From: Parietichytrium sp. I65-24A
Lineage: Eukaryota > Sar > Bigyra > Thraustochytrida > Thraustochytriidae
Length of the DNA stretch: 64,000 nt
Direction: 5' to 3'
Assembly (NCBI GenBank): GCA_012862575.1
Contig: BLSF01000031.1
Location: forward strand, 434,001-498,000
The notes under the pieces were generated by a model. The model was not told the origin of the DNA, made no database searches, and was given only the letters and a program-made list of their open reading frames with translations. The position numbers and the translations under genes were made by a program. Position 1 is the stretch's first letter; each line of letters starts with the position of its first letter. Below are positions 1 to 11,112 of this stretch, one piece after another.

Positions 1-175
1 ATAGATAGATAGATAGTTAGATAGAGAAAGAGAGAAAGTGAAAGTGAAAGAGAGAAAGTGAAAAGTGAAAAGTGAAAAGTGAAAAGTGAAAAGTGAAAAG
101 TGAAAAGTAGAAAAGTGAAAAGTGAAAAGTGAAAAGTGAAAAGTGAAAAGTGAAAAGTGAAAGTGAAAGAGAACG

Positions 176-222
<47 letters not shown>

Positions 223-252
223 AGGAAAGAAAGAAAGAAAGAAAGAAAGAAG
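1..252. repeat. Simple and 7-bp tandem repeats at window edge
   Basis: Three arrays follow one another: an ATAG tetranucleotide run (about 1-24), a 7-bp AGTGAAA array (about 50-165) with few imperfections, and a GAAA tetranucleotide run (about 176-252). Open frames across it only translate the repeats and are not genes. Between 253 and 439 I see nothing beyond the presumed leader of the next gene. Confidence 0.9.
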
Positions 253-439
253 ATCTATCTTGAACGTAGAGAGAGTGCCCGTGGCGCAAGGCTCATCAAT
301 TAAAAGGATCAGTTAGAAACCATTTGGAGGATCTCAAGTTCTCCGAAGGCGCTTATCTCGCTCGTCCAAGTTAGCTAGATATCGCTGAACGGTGTTCTGT
401 TTCGTGGACTTGTGAGAAGTTTGGATTACCTGCGTTCGC

Positions 440-970
440 ATGACTTCTATGAGTTTGGGCGAAGACATGGAGACGCCAGACATGGGCGCGATGTGCGATG
501 CCTTGGCTGTTTGCAAAGCCATGCCTGCGTTTAACATTGGCGACCTGAAACGCGGGCATTTGCTCCGTGCTCAAGTTCAGGACTTTCTTGACAATCTGGA
601 TGCGAAAGAATCTCGGGGCCATCGCGACGCAGATATGGGCCAAGCCGACTTTGTCGAGAGACAGATAAAGGGAATGGAGGAGGAGCTGCAAAGAGCCGAG
701 AAGCAGCTGGATACCTTTCGGAAATCGTGTTTGCGGCTCTCGGAAACAGCCAATGCCGATATCTTGCCGTGGATTGGGCTTGCCGAAAATTACAGCAGCG
801 GAGTTGGGCAGCTCTGTGCAAAGCTGATGGAGGATATTGGAGGTGTGATCTTGCACTCTGACTCCATGGCGGCTGCACGCTCTGCGCTGCAAACTGGCAG
901 TGCAAATGAGCTCGAGAACTGTATCAAAGATCTTGCACGAAGGGCCCGCCAAGAAGATTTTAATTGGTAA
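440..970 (+). CDS. Hypothetical 176-aa coiled-coil protein
   Basis: I do not recognise the family. The frame starts at ATG (a second ATG lies three codons on) and ends at TAA. The product is hydrophilic, has no signal peptide or membrane span, and has a charged heptad-rich stretch at about residues 70-101 that should form a coiled coil, followed by a mostly helical C-terminal half. Its even amino-acid composition and lack of simple repeats separate it from the low-complexity shadow frames around it, so I think it is a real gene, perhaps a small subunit of a larger assembly. That role is only inference. No intron is needed to explain it. Confidence 0.55.
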   Translation: MTSMSLGEDMETPDMGAMCDALAVCKAMPAFNIGDLKRGHLLRAQVQDFLDNLDAKESRGHRDADMGQADFVERQIKGMEEELQRAEKQLDTFRKSCLRLSETANADILPWIGLAENYSSGVGQLCAKLMEDIGGVILHSDSMAAARSALQTGSANELENCIKDLARRARQEDFNW

Positions 971-3532
971 CGTACCTGTCGAAGCGAGGCAGTTGAGCCA
1001 GGAGATGGCTCGTACGATGTGATCGGACCGCGTGCATGGGAGAAAGCTTGATCAGGGGGCCGTCTCCATCTGTTTTTCCTCAAGCGAGGTTTGTGTATTT
1101 GAGAGTAATCGGTGAGCCTGTATTGCACGTGCAAGAGAGCCACGACGCTTTCTTGTTCACCGAATCTGAGGCTGAAAAGGTTTGACCGGCTCCGATATGT
1201 GCGTAAGGAGTCAAATCATAAGCTTGACAAAATCGCAGTCTCTTGTCGTTCGAGGAAGGAGTCATCTCATTGGGTTCAGAGAACGAGAGTGGCTTCATCA
1301 GGGTCTTCCTACACAGAGTAGTATCCCACAGGTGTTGGAGCACGAAGAACTCCAAGAACACCGAAGCGCGGCAAAAAAACTCGCGATGTTTGACGCCCCG
1401 TCATCACGAATGCCAGATCCGTTGTTTTTTTTTTCTTGAAAATATACCACACACAATTTGCGGCTGCTGGATTTTGACGAATTACGAAGAAAGCTTTCTT
1501 CCGCTTGTCAGCTTGAACAAGAAGATGACGGCACATAATCTGTAACTCTGCTTCCGTAACAAGTTTCGTACCGAGTAACTGTAAGCCATACAATAGAAAT
1601 GAAGTTAGTTCCAGCCGTTAAATCTTCGCCGTTCGAGTTGCTTGTTGGAAGTGGAGTACCAGGTAGACAAAAGAATCGCGAGCTCTGCAGACTCCCAACA
1701 CACACACAAAAAACATCAGACGCCTTTGCAAACTCATTTGCAAACGTGGCAAAAGGCAACCAACTTCTCAGCTCACTCCCGCGCGATTTTCAATTCAAAA
1801 GGTTCACAGCGAACGAGTGGAAAGGCATTCACTCCCCAGCTTTCCAAGCTCGAAAAGCGATGAACTGCATGCATGTGATTATTGCATCGAGTCGCACTAC
1901 CTGGTCTCATTCCTTCACTCAGAATTCAGAAGAAGAAAAATCCGCGCAAACTCGCGCGTTACAGTTGGCAAGCGCTGGCATGCACTCTCACTGCACTGCA
2001 TTGGCACTGCACTGCAACTTGAAATATGACCGGTAACGGCCACAATCACTGTGGCACTGTGGCACTGGAACTAACAATTAGTACTCAGTACGCGTGACGT
2101 CGGTGTTTTGGCTATCATACACATAGCCACCGGCGGTCGATTCGCTGTACTTCTAAACTTGGTTGAATTTTAATGCCAGCCAAAGCAAAGTCGTGAAGGC
2201 ACTGGAAATGAAAAAGTGCAGCACGCAATACGCAATACGCAACGATAGATTGATATATACAATACAAAGAAATAAAAAAGGATCATCGACCAATGATTGC
2301 CGACAGAAAAACGCTATAAGGGCTGTGCGGAAGGTCTTGTAACTTTGTTGCTCTCCGCCCAGATCGTCCCACCAGCTAGCTACCTCTTCGTTTTTCATTC
2401 TTCAATCTATACTTTCATGACGAAGACGAGAATTTAGCGCAAGGCGAGGCGAAAGAACGAAACGAAAGTATACATAACTAGCAAAGATGGCATGCCGTTC
2501 TCGTGAGGAGGTGGTCTGTCTGGTCTGTCTGCCAGCCGTGAAGCAAGGAGCCTTCTAATAGTCTAAGAACAACAGCTGCAACGGATGAGAATGCTGGCTG
2601 ACTGCTTCCTGCATTCCCGAGAGCCCAAGGCCTCTCTAGGGGATCGTTTGCTTCCAGGCCTTGGCAAAGTGCTAATCCTTGCGTCCAAGTGCCTCTCTGA
2701 ATGTGGACAGGGGCGTAGTGGGTCACAGCTTGGGCCGCCTAGATGGCCGAAATCAGAGCTCCGTAGGGCGTCCGGCCCTCACTGCCAGCCAGCACGTGTA
2801 ATGTAGAGTGTAAGAAACGCAAGATGTAAAATGTAAAATGCAAAAGCTTTCTTCAACTCTGGAAAAGAAAACGAAACTTCTGTAACGACCACAGCAAGCC
2901 CGTCCATGCTCGCAATTTTGCAAACTTGCAAACTTCCGCCCATCAACTAGTTAGCACGTCACCTGGTGATGGCGCGTTGCGTTGCGTTGGGTTGTGTTGC
3001 GTTCCTCCCATTTCGGCTATAAGTTGGCGGCGCATTGAGGAAAGAAGGAGGGAAGGAAGGAAGGCATAGTGAAAGTGAAAGTGAAAGTGAGATAGCGATT
3101 CGAGGTCTGCTCTGTGCCTCTGTCTCTTTGTGCCACCGTGCCACAGTGTCTTGGAACACCGTGAAACTAGACAGAAGAGCCGCAACCTCCCTTCATCTCT
3201 CTCTTTCTCTCTTTCTCTTTCTCACTCTCTGCGTTTCCGCTAGTCCGCAAGCTGCGCAGCCATTCACCCTTTCTCTGTTTGTCTCTTTCTCTGTTTGTTT
3301 GATTGATAGATAGATTGATTGATTGTTTGTTTGTCCGATTGACACGTTCGCGCATTTGCTGGCGGCCCGAGAGACGCGGAGAGGCGAGAGCTCACTCACT
3401 CACGCGACGTCGGGAAGCTGGCGAGAGCGAGGAGCGCGAAAGATTAGATGACGGTAGAATCGGAGGAGCCAAGTCGCGAAGAGAGCGTTGCATTCGGGCG
3501 GTTGAGCGTGCAGGAGAGAGCGGGGTTTGGAG
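971..3532. other. Intergenic, no gene recognised
   Basis: About 2.5 kb with no convincing reading frame. It holds short 7-bp arrays (ACGCAAT at 2223-2243, ATGTAAA at 2824-2844), a GTACTCAGTAC element near 2081, and CT/GT-rich tracts (about 3190-3330) ahead of the TmcB-like gene that may belong to its promoter or leader. Confidence 0.6.
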
Positions 3533-6500
3533 ATGGACCATGGGTCGCAGAACGACAAACATGGGCGAAGCATATTTGAGAGAATGCTGCGACTTGGATT
3601 TGGGACCTTGTCGCGGCTCAAGCACACCATTCTGGAGAACTCGAGGGTGTTCTACCTTCTTTATCTCTTAACGATGGTGCAACTGCTCAGCCTGCCGTTC
3701 ACGGTGTTTGACTCGAATCAGTGGCTGGGATGGCTTCCGAGTGTCACCATGAGCGGCTTGCGGATGATTGTCCCCGGCATGTGGACCTACACATCAGAGA
3801 CGGCCTTTCTCGGCTCTCTCGCAACGCTGAGTGGGATCTCTGCTCTGGCGATCGTCGGACTCATTTGGCTAATGGTGGACGAATACAATGGCAAAAGCAC
3901 ACGACCACTGACCCGTTTAATTGGGCTTTTAATACGAACTTGCGGCACTGCTCTGCAGCTTCCCATTGTCACTATCCTAGCGCGCACGGTCGCGGGCAAC
4001 GGAGTTCCAGAATCTGAGAGAAATTTCTTGGTGGTAGGCACAACCTCGCACATCACCATTACCACAACAAGTGCAATTCTCGGCGTATTTATTGTGGCGG
4101 TCACCGCCGTGCACGCACTGACCGTTTTTCATCACATCCCGTACGGACCAAGGGGCATGAACGACCATAAATGGAGCATGGCTCATGGACGTATAGAGTG
4201 CCTCTCGCTTCTTCTTCGCGCTGCCGCTGGGGTCTTCTTTGCGATAAAACGACAAGCTGACGGGACCTACGACGATGACGACAAAGAACTGCTTGCCATC
4301 GTTTCTGTGGCCGCAAGCCTCGTGCTCGCGGGGCTACAGGTGTACTATTTGCCGTACTTTGACCACAAGAAGAATCGGTACCTTGCCACAGGGTACATCA
4401 TTTTTTTCTGGGGCTCTCTCACTTTGCTAGCCACCCAAGAACTGGGAAACGAGGGAGACAGGAGCGGACCTATTGTTTTCTTTTGCACTCTGCCATTTTG
4501 CGTCGGGACTGCCTTTGCCCTGTGCACAAGCAGAGTGCGATACTTCAAGGCGATGAAAGAGTGTTACCACCTCTCCCCATATCTTGCCGAGTTGCAGCTG
4601 CGCGTCAAGTACCAAGATTTGAAGCACAACACGGTGTTCGAATTCACAGGGGAAGCTGAGCAAATGTACCGCCACGCTGCTGAAAGCTTTCCCACGTCGG
4701 CGTTCATTCAGCTCAATCTTGCCTCCCTGGTGACTTCTTGCTCAAATCGGATTATTTTCTCACTCAACTTGATCCGACGAGCCAAGCAAGGCCACATTCC
4801 GCTTGATTTGGAGTTCTATCTCTTCCACCACCATCGCACACAACTTCACTCTGAACAAGGCTCAAAGCAGCTTTCGTTCTTGGATCTTGACCAGCAGATT
4901 GCAACGACGAGGCAATTGATGGTTTCAACTCTGAAGGAGACAGCAAAGTTCTGGGAGCTTCTTTCAGAAGAGCGCTACACTCTCTTACAGCTTATGCAGC
5001 ATGGGTCTCGAGTCCATGAGCTCATGGATTCGTGCAGCTCGCAGATGACAAAACTCCGGAAGACGGCTCATTCGAACAAAGAAGCGTTGCAACTGCAGGC
5101 CGCGTACACCATGTACATTTTAAACGATAAAAATGGCGCTTTACGGCTGGCTAACAAGATTGACGCTCACGATGATGCAGGTGGAAACTCGTCCAATGCG
5201 GTTTGTTTGGTATCGGGAAACCAGGCGAATTTGGGTGAAATCCTTAAAGTAAGCGATGGGGTGCTCAGGCTATTTGGGTACAATAAGGCAGATCTCATCG
5301 GGCGAAATGTCAGCATGCTGTGCCCTCCGCCTTTTGACCGTGTTCACGATTTGCTTCTCAAGCAATTCGTAACCACCGACTCGGATTTCGCCACTGCGAA
5401 GCGAAGGATCTTTGGCTTGCACTCCAGGGGATACATCATCCAATTGGACCTCGAAATCACTCCCCATATTGATGCAGACAGCGAGCTTGTTCTTGGCGCA
5501 CGGTTCCGTGTTGTAGGAAACGCGCGGCACGAAGACAACGCTCACTTGTTGATGGTTGACATGAAAACCGGCGTCATCACTTCGACCAGCGAATTCGCCC
5601 CGGAAGCTCTCGATCTGGATGAGCATGATGTTTACGCAATGACAGCAAAGATCACTGACGTGTTCCCCTGCCACTTCAACGAACAAGGAGCACTTACGTT
5701 TGAGGGCGACATGAACAAATCCCAGTGTTTGCTGAATTCCGCCACGTTTCACATCACGTCTCGTGATTTCAAGTATAAAAACAAACCCGATTCTGAAGTG
5801 CAATTTGACTTTGGCGTTGTGGTATTGACCATCTCACTCGCCCAAAGTTTCTCTGAAATGCACACAGGAGCGTCGGAGACGACAAGGCGATTTCATGGAA
5901 GCCTAGCAACCTCTGAAGCAGAAAGCTCTGTTGACGAGACTGTAAGCTACGTTGAGGAGAAGCTTAAACAGCAACCACTGGGTAGCAGCGGGCAGTTTCA
6001 GTTTCAACACTCGGTCAATGTGGGCCGGTCCCCAACCAGGAACTCCATGCATAGCATGTCCAGCAACATTCGTAAACGCCAACGAGGTATTGATGAATCT
6101 TCCTATGTCTCTGGACAAATGCAAGATGATGATAGCGCTCTTCGTATCGCCAAAATACATAAGCGGATCAAGAGTAACTTGGCAAGCAAGGACCCAAAGC
6201 TGAAAAGGTTTGGAACCCGCGCACTTCGCTTCTTGCTTTTGTACGCATGCACTACAGTGTTTTTCACCTACTTTGCCTCCGTCATATACGGCCGGGTTTA
6301 TGCAAATATGGAGATTCTCAAAACAGTCTATCTCCATGGATATGAGTTGAGCTATATCGCCAATGTTTTATTATTTGGTGTATTTGTACCAAGCATTCAA
6401 GTGGGTGAAGAGATGTATCTGAGAAAAGAACCAATGCAGGGAAGCATTGGGCTCCTGAATGCATCAATGGCACGCTTGAAGGCGTTGCACGAGACTATGA

Positions 6501-8107
6501 CTGCGACGATCGCTTCTAGTAGCGACGAGACTCTGAACGATCTCTTCTACGGCGCGGTGGTTCCAGTGTACCACGATACGGACGCCCTAGATTACACAAG
6601 TTTCAACCTCGCACTACAAGAGGTCATTAACGATGCGGAGAGCATTTCCGAGACAGCCTCTTCCAGTGACGGCGACGAAACGGTGGTCTGCAGTAATGCG
6701 TGTCAGTATGTCATCAACAATGCGATGACCAGTATTCTCAAGAGCAGCAAAGAGCACAAGTTGTACTTCTCACAAGCCGTTGAAAAAAAGTTGGAGCATG
6801 TGCTCTGGGTCGACTATGCGAGTGCCGGAATCTTTGTTCTCCTATTGGTCATATCTTTCGGTTACATATATCTGCCAGTTTTCCTCAGTAACGATCGGCG
6901 GAAGCTCAGAGTCGGTTCAGCTTTCTCGGCTATTCCAGCCCAAGCTTGTACGTTGCTCAGGGCCAAAGTCGAGAAACAGATCAGCGCCCTGTCCTCAAAT
7001 AGTCAGCGCGAGATGGTGAAAGATGAGGACCAGGAAGAAGCGGAAGACGAGGCAGGCCGATCCGGGGAATTTTTGCAACTATCGAGTATGAAACTTCCCG
7101 ACTCATCTTCTTGGTTGGGTTCATCGACTTTGTCGCCAAGAAGTGGGAATCAGAGGAAGGTAATTCCAGTGTCAAGCGACGCTCCTGCCGCCATCAGTGA
7201 GGATAAAATTGAGAAGCGCTTAAGCACCGTGTATAAGAGGCGTATGGGGGTTACACTCTCATCTCGAGCGGGTCAAATGATGTGGCAGGTCGCCCAGGCG
7301 GCAGTGACGTTTTGGGCAGCATTGACGTTTTTACTCGTCACATTTATGCTGAATCAAGCCCACCGGGAACAGTTGATTTCCATGGCTGCGGCGGTGAATC
7401 ACGCCGGGGCTCGATACAACTTTGCACAAGAAGTCCTCTTCTTTGCAGCACTTCCATTAGATGCAGAGGTGTGGCAACCTCTTCAATCTTCAGCAGCTAC
7501 CAGTGCACTTTCGAGTGTTTTCGAATCCCTCCAGATTGCTGATAATGCGCTCAAATTTGGAAACGAAACCATCAACGTCAGCCCATACCGCAGCACGAGC
7601 GGGGATCAGTATGAGCTCTACTTTGAAAATGCGTGTGACACGCAGTGTGAGGAGTTTCTGGAGTCCACCTCTGTCAACTTCACGCAAGGGTCGGAGGCGT
7701 TACGCCATGGGCTCATTCTCGCCTTCGACGAGCTCCTGAGAAAGTTCAAAAATGTTTTGGATAAGCAGGTAGCATATTTAAGCGACTCAAGCTTGGAAGA
7801 CTCGGTCGGCGAGGCAAAGTCAAAGCTGAAGGACCTTGAGCCATCACTGCTTGTGATATCTCAGCTTGGAGTCAGCTTGGACTACTACCTTGCCTCGACA
7901 TCTGATGAGATCGACTCCATGATGGGAATTAATGCTACTGCGTGCATATTCATGGTCTTCTCGCTGGTCATTTGCCACTTTTTATCGGTGAACGCTCTTC
8001 ATCGTATGGATCGTGACCTTAAAAAGACGCAAATCCTCCTCTTGATGCTGCCTCTAGAAATATATCGGCAGGTGCCAGAGATGGAAAAGCTTCTCGGTGA
8101 AGCATAG
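3533..8107 (+). CDS. TmcB-like multi-pass membrane protein with PAS domain
   Basis: A single-exon protein of 1524 residues. I start it at ATG 3533; the frame stays open slightly upstream but has no earlier ATG. The N-terminal third has about seven membrane segments (roughly residues 39-60, 92-115, 128-150, 180-200, 254-276, 283-301, 311-330). A helical, TPR-like stretch (about 370-540) comes next, then a PAS fold at about 557-665 containing VSGNQANLG and a FGYNKADLIGRNVSMLCP segment. The C-terminal half has about five more spans separated by long loops. This order (membrane block, helical repeats, PAS, membrane block) is that of the tiny-macrocysts B/C family known from amoebae, ciliates and other protists, whose biochemical role is poorly known; a sensory role is inferred from the PAS domain. 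It converges on FAN1, with 87 bp between the stop codons. Confidence 0.8.
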   Translation: MDHGSQNDKHGRSIFERMLRLGFGTLSRLKHTILENSRVFYLLYLLTMVQLLSLPFTVFDSNQWLGWLPSVTMSGLRMIVPGMWTYTSETAFLGSLATLSGISALAIVGLIWLMVDEYNGKSTRPLTRLIGLLIRTCGTALQLPIVTILARTVAGNGVPESERNFLVVGTTSHITITTTSAILGVFIVAVTAVHALTVFHHIPYGPRGMNDHKWSMAHGRIECLSLLLRAAAGVFFAIKRQADGTYDDDDKELLAIVSVAASLVLAGLQVYYLPYFDHKKNRYLATGYIIFFWGSLTLLATQELGNEGDRSGPIVFFCTLPFCVGTAFALCTSRVRYFKAMKECYHLSPYLAELQLRVKYQDLKHNTVFEFTGEAEQMYRHAAESFPTSAFIQLNLASLVTSCSNRIIFSLNLIRRAKQGHIPLDLEFYLFHHHRTQLHSEQGSKQLSFLDLDQQIATTRQLMVSTLKETAKFWELLSEERYTLLQLMQHGSRVHELMDSCSSQMTKLRKTAHSNKEALQLQAAYTMYILNDKNGALRLANKIDAHDDAGGNSSNAVCLVSGNQANLGEILKVSDGVLRLFGYNKADLIGRNVSMLCPPPFDRVHDLLLKQFVTTDSDFATAKRRIFGLHSRGYIIQLDLEITPHIDADSELVLGARFRVVGNARHEDNAHLLMVDMKTGVITSTSEFAPEALDLDEHDVYAMTAKITDVFPCHFNEQGALTFEGDMNKSQCLLNSATFHITSRDFKYKNKPDSEVQFDFGVVVLTISLAQSFSEMHTGASETTRRFHGSLATSEAESSVDETVSYVEEKLKQQPLGSSGQFQFQHSVNVGRSPTRNSMHSMSSNIRKRQRGIDESSYVSGQMQDDDSALRIAKIHKRIKSNLASKDPKLKRFGTRALRFLLLYACTTVFFTYFASVIYGRVYANMEILKTVYLHGYELSYIANVLLFGVFVPSIQVGEEMYLRKEPMQGSIGLLNASMARLKALHETMTATIASSSDETLNDLFYGAVVPVYHDTDALDYTSFNLALQEVINDAESISETASSSDGDETVVCSNACQYVINNAMTSILKSSKEHKLYFSQAVEKKLEHVLWVDYASAGIFVLLLVISFGYIYLPVFLSNDRRKLRVGSAFSAIPAQACTLLRAKVEKQISALSSNSQREMVKDEDQEEAEDEAGRSGEFLQLSSMKLPDSSSWLGSSTLSPRSGNQRKVIPVSSDAPAAISEDKIEKRLSTVYKRRMGVTLSSRAGQMMWQVAQAAVTFWAALTFLLVTFMLNQAHREQLISMAAAVNHAGARYNFAQEVLFFAALPLDAEVWQPLQSSAATSALSSVFESLQIADNALKFGNETINVSPYRSTSGDQYELYFENACDTQCEEFLESTSVNFTQGSEALRHGLILAFDELLRKFKNVLDKQVAYLSDSSLEDSVGEAKSKLKDLEPSLLVISQLGVSLDYYLASTSDEIDSMMGINATACIFMVFSLVICHFLSVNALHRMDRDLKKTQILLLMLPLEIYRQVPEMEKLLGEA

Positions 8108-8194
8108 AGTTAACGTTTTCTAATTAATTATTTCGATTCGGACAAGATAGATGTAAACATATTGCATCTTGTTTCCAAGCATTTCGTCGCTTTA

Positions 8195-11112
8195 TCATTT
8201 TTCTACAGTTACATAACAGACTTGAGCGTCCGCTCCAACCGACATGAGCTTGTGCAGCCATGCTCTCTGTCTCCCGGACAGACTATCGCCGGGTCCTTTC
8301 ACTTCAATTAGTTTCACCGCGGCTGGGGTGTCTCTCCAAAGCATGAGGTCTGGGAGCTAGGCGGGGAAGATGGATCCCGTCCATCATGTGAAACAAAAAT
8401 TACGGACAGGACATGAAGCACTCGTTAGACACGGGGCATCTTGTAGCAAGCAATTCAGGGAGCGACATTGATGTAATACCGGATACATCCCTGACTTTAA
8501 GAAACAGCGCCTTTTCAAGAACTTACCCCTCCAGACCACGCGGAGAAATTCTCGCAGAACAATGCGCAAATTAAGGCCAACGCGCGTCCGGTGAAACCAG
8601 ACAAGATAGATTGAATTTCTCTTGACGAGCAGCGATTCCAATTCACTCCTCGAGCTTGCTCTCCAGCATGTGCATTCCACACCTTTTCTATAAGACAGTT
8701 AACATACTCTGGACCACTACTGGAGATATCATCCAGCCTTTGTTGGACTTTGCTTTGCACAGCAGGTTCTGCAACCCAGGTTCCATCGAGAACATCGACT
8801 GGGATCTCTGTGAAAGGCATGTGAGGATCCCAAGTCTTGCGTTCCGTGTCAAAGAAAATATCCCACATGATCAACATCACTGCTGTGCACAAAAATCCGT
8901 TCTCAAAGTGAGCACCCCTCCATTGCGAACATGACTGCTCTTCCTCCTGAGCGTTGAGCTTCTTCAGAATGTGCGCCATTGCTGCGTGCTCCACCCCTCT
9001 ACCTCCTGGCCATCGATACTGCCCAGGCTCGTCAGGAACACTCTCCTTCGCGACAGCGACGGTGAAAGCCTGGGGTTCTCGAATACTTTCGCCATCGATA
9101 CCAGGAACCGACACCCGCCAGCGCCGAGGTGGAAGACTTAGCCGAAGACATTGTTTCGCAAAGACCATCGTGTACTCGGAACATCTCACGGAGGTTTCAG
9201 AGGCAGGACGAAAGACGCAGTCTAACAAGAGGCGCCGTTTCTGGGTCAGCACTCCCTCTGCGAGCAGGAGAGCTTCTTCTTTGCGGCGTAGATGTTCTTG
9301 GTTGGTGATGAGACGAGCCACAGCCTCGCAGTAAATCAAAAAGGCTGAGTCAATGTCTTGAAGAACCTCTGCGACAATCTTGAGATAGTGTATTGCATCT
9401 TCGTACCGTTTCTCTCGCCCCAAGAGGTTGCAGCCTAAGAGGCAGGTTCTAGCAAGGAATTTGACCTCCTCATGTTCTTCGAGGCTTTTCACTGCTTTGA
9501 GGCTCATGAGCCTCGAAGAGGCTTTGTGATACGCCAAAGGGGCGTTCGCCACATCTCCTAAGAGAATGTGGTCGTGCAACTCATTCCAGAGGCGAACAGC
9601 CTGAAGGAATTTCTCCCTGGAATCCAGAGTTAACAGAACCCTCATGGTCTGATCTTCCGGCCCCAAGACGGACTGCATTCCTGCAGACATGGATGCGTAC
9701 AAGTCCCCTGCAAATCGAGTTCTGGCAAGGTCTTGTCGGAGCAAACTGCCCACGTCCTCCGGGCCGTAACCTTGGCGAGCAAAGAGCCATATGTGACAGT
9801 CGAGAATTTTGTCGAAGGTGCTCCGATCAAGTCTGAGTGCTTTCGAGCTCAAAGCGCTGACTACTTTGCTAGCAAGTCCCGATCCGGCGTTGGCAATATT
9901 GGCCATGATCACCTGCTTTTCGCAAGTTTTGGCTACTCCCAGGACCTTGAGCATCGCCAACGTCTCGCGCTTCTCGATGGAGATTCGCTCTAACAGATCT
10001 GCAAGATCGCTAGTAGGCTGACGCACCACGTACGAGGCCAATGCTTCATGGTCCCCTTGCATTACGGCAGCATCAACTCTGCGCCTTTCCAAAACGTCCA
10101 TTGCCACCCACCACTTTCTAGAGTAATACAGCGCAGCAACCAATCCGAACTGCGCGGAATCCAACCCCAGAAGTTGCTTCGCCAGCATGTAATGCTCATC
10201 CAACGAGCATAACTCTCCAAAATTCCGAGCCTGATCTTTCGCAAATGCGCCCAACACTGTGCGCAGGTTGGAAGCCGACACCGAGCTCTTGGACACCCAC
10301 ATTTCTCCCCTGTTCGCATGCTTTTCAACAATCGAATCCTCGCCACTCGTCGCCCCTCCAGCGTTACCATTTCGATTTGGCCAAATCTTTCCCTCTTTCC
10401 CATCAACTTCTTCTTCAACTTGAACTTCAACTTCAACTTGGTCGCTCTCATTGATGCCATCAGACTCTTGCTCGCATGCAAATTTTCCATCGCTTTGCGT
10501 CTCTATCTCTCCAGTTTCATTTGTTTTATTTATTTCATTTGCTTCATTTGCGATCTCCGTGGCATGAACGCAAAGTGTTTGGTTGATTGCATCTGATAGT
10601 TTCGGCCGCTTAATGTCTCTGTGCGGAGTGGGTTTGTGATTGGGATCGGGTTCCCGGGCGGAGAACCGGCGGGGCGGGGCGGCGGCGAGCGGGTTCTTGG
10701 CGCCCGCCAATTCGCGATGCGCAGTGGGTGTAGGTTTGAGATCGGGTTCTTGGGAGGAGAACCGGCGCGGCGCGGCGGCGGCGAACGGGTTCCTGGCGCC
10801 GTCGAACGCCCAGGGCCCCGCGCCGGGCGGCCGGAACGCGAGGAAGGCGTTGCGGAACCCTTCCGTGTACGCGGCGCGCCTCCTCGCGCGCAGCCGCGCC
10901 CACGCCGCCCAGCGCGACGCGTTCCCGGAACGTTCCTCGTGCGCCTGGCGCTCGCGCGCGAGACCGGCGTCCGTCCACGCCCCCCACGGGGAACGTTCCG
11001 GGAACGCGGGCGGCGCGCCGCCGGGAGGGCAGTGGGCGAGTTTCGCGGAGGACTGGCGCGGCGCAAAGTACGCCTCCAGAGAGCGCTTGGGCCCGCCGGA
11101 ACCTTCGGTCAT
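8195..11112 (-). CDS. FAN1: FAN1-type structure-specific nuclease (two exons)
   Basis: FAN1 is a 5' flap endo/exonuclease that acts in DNA interstrand-crosslink repair. Exon 1 is 11112-8527 (862 codons), the intron 8526-8357 (170 bp, donor GTAAGT, acceptor CCTAG), and exon 2 8356-8195 (53 codons plus stop): 915 residues in all. Reading through the donor meets a stop after three codons, just before the active site. Exon 1 ends in SGG and exon 2 opens LPDLMLW, giving the VRR-NUC motif with D865, E880 and K882. The 15- and 2-residue spacing equals that of human D960/E975/K977. E737 in HFENGF matches the conserved HGE glutamate. Residues 300-660 are helical, as in the SAP/TPR part of the family. 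I see no UBZ zinc finger. The N terminus (about 1-170) is GC- and Arg/Ala/Pro-rich, with a repeated 30-residue unit (106-135, 138-167). Confidence 0.88.

Noticed and set aside
17-289. Open frame across the first repeats
   Set aside because: It only translates GAAA/AGTGAAA repeats into Phe/Ser/Leu strings.
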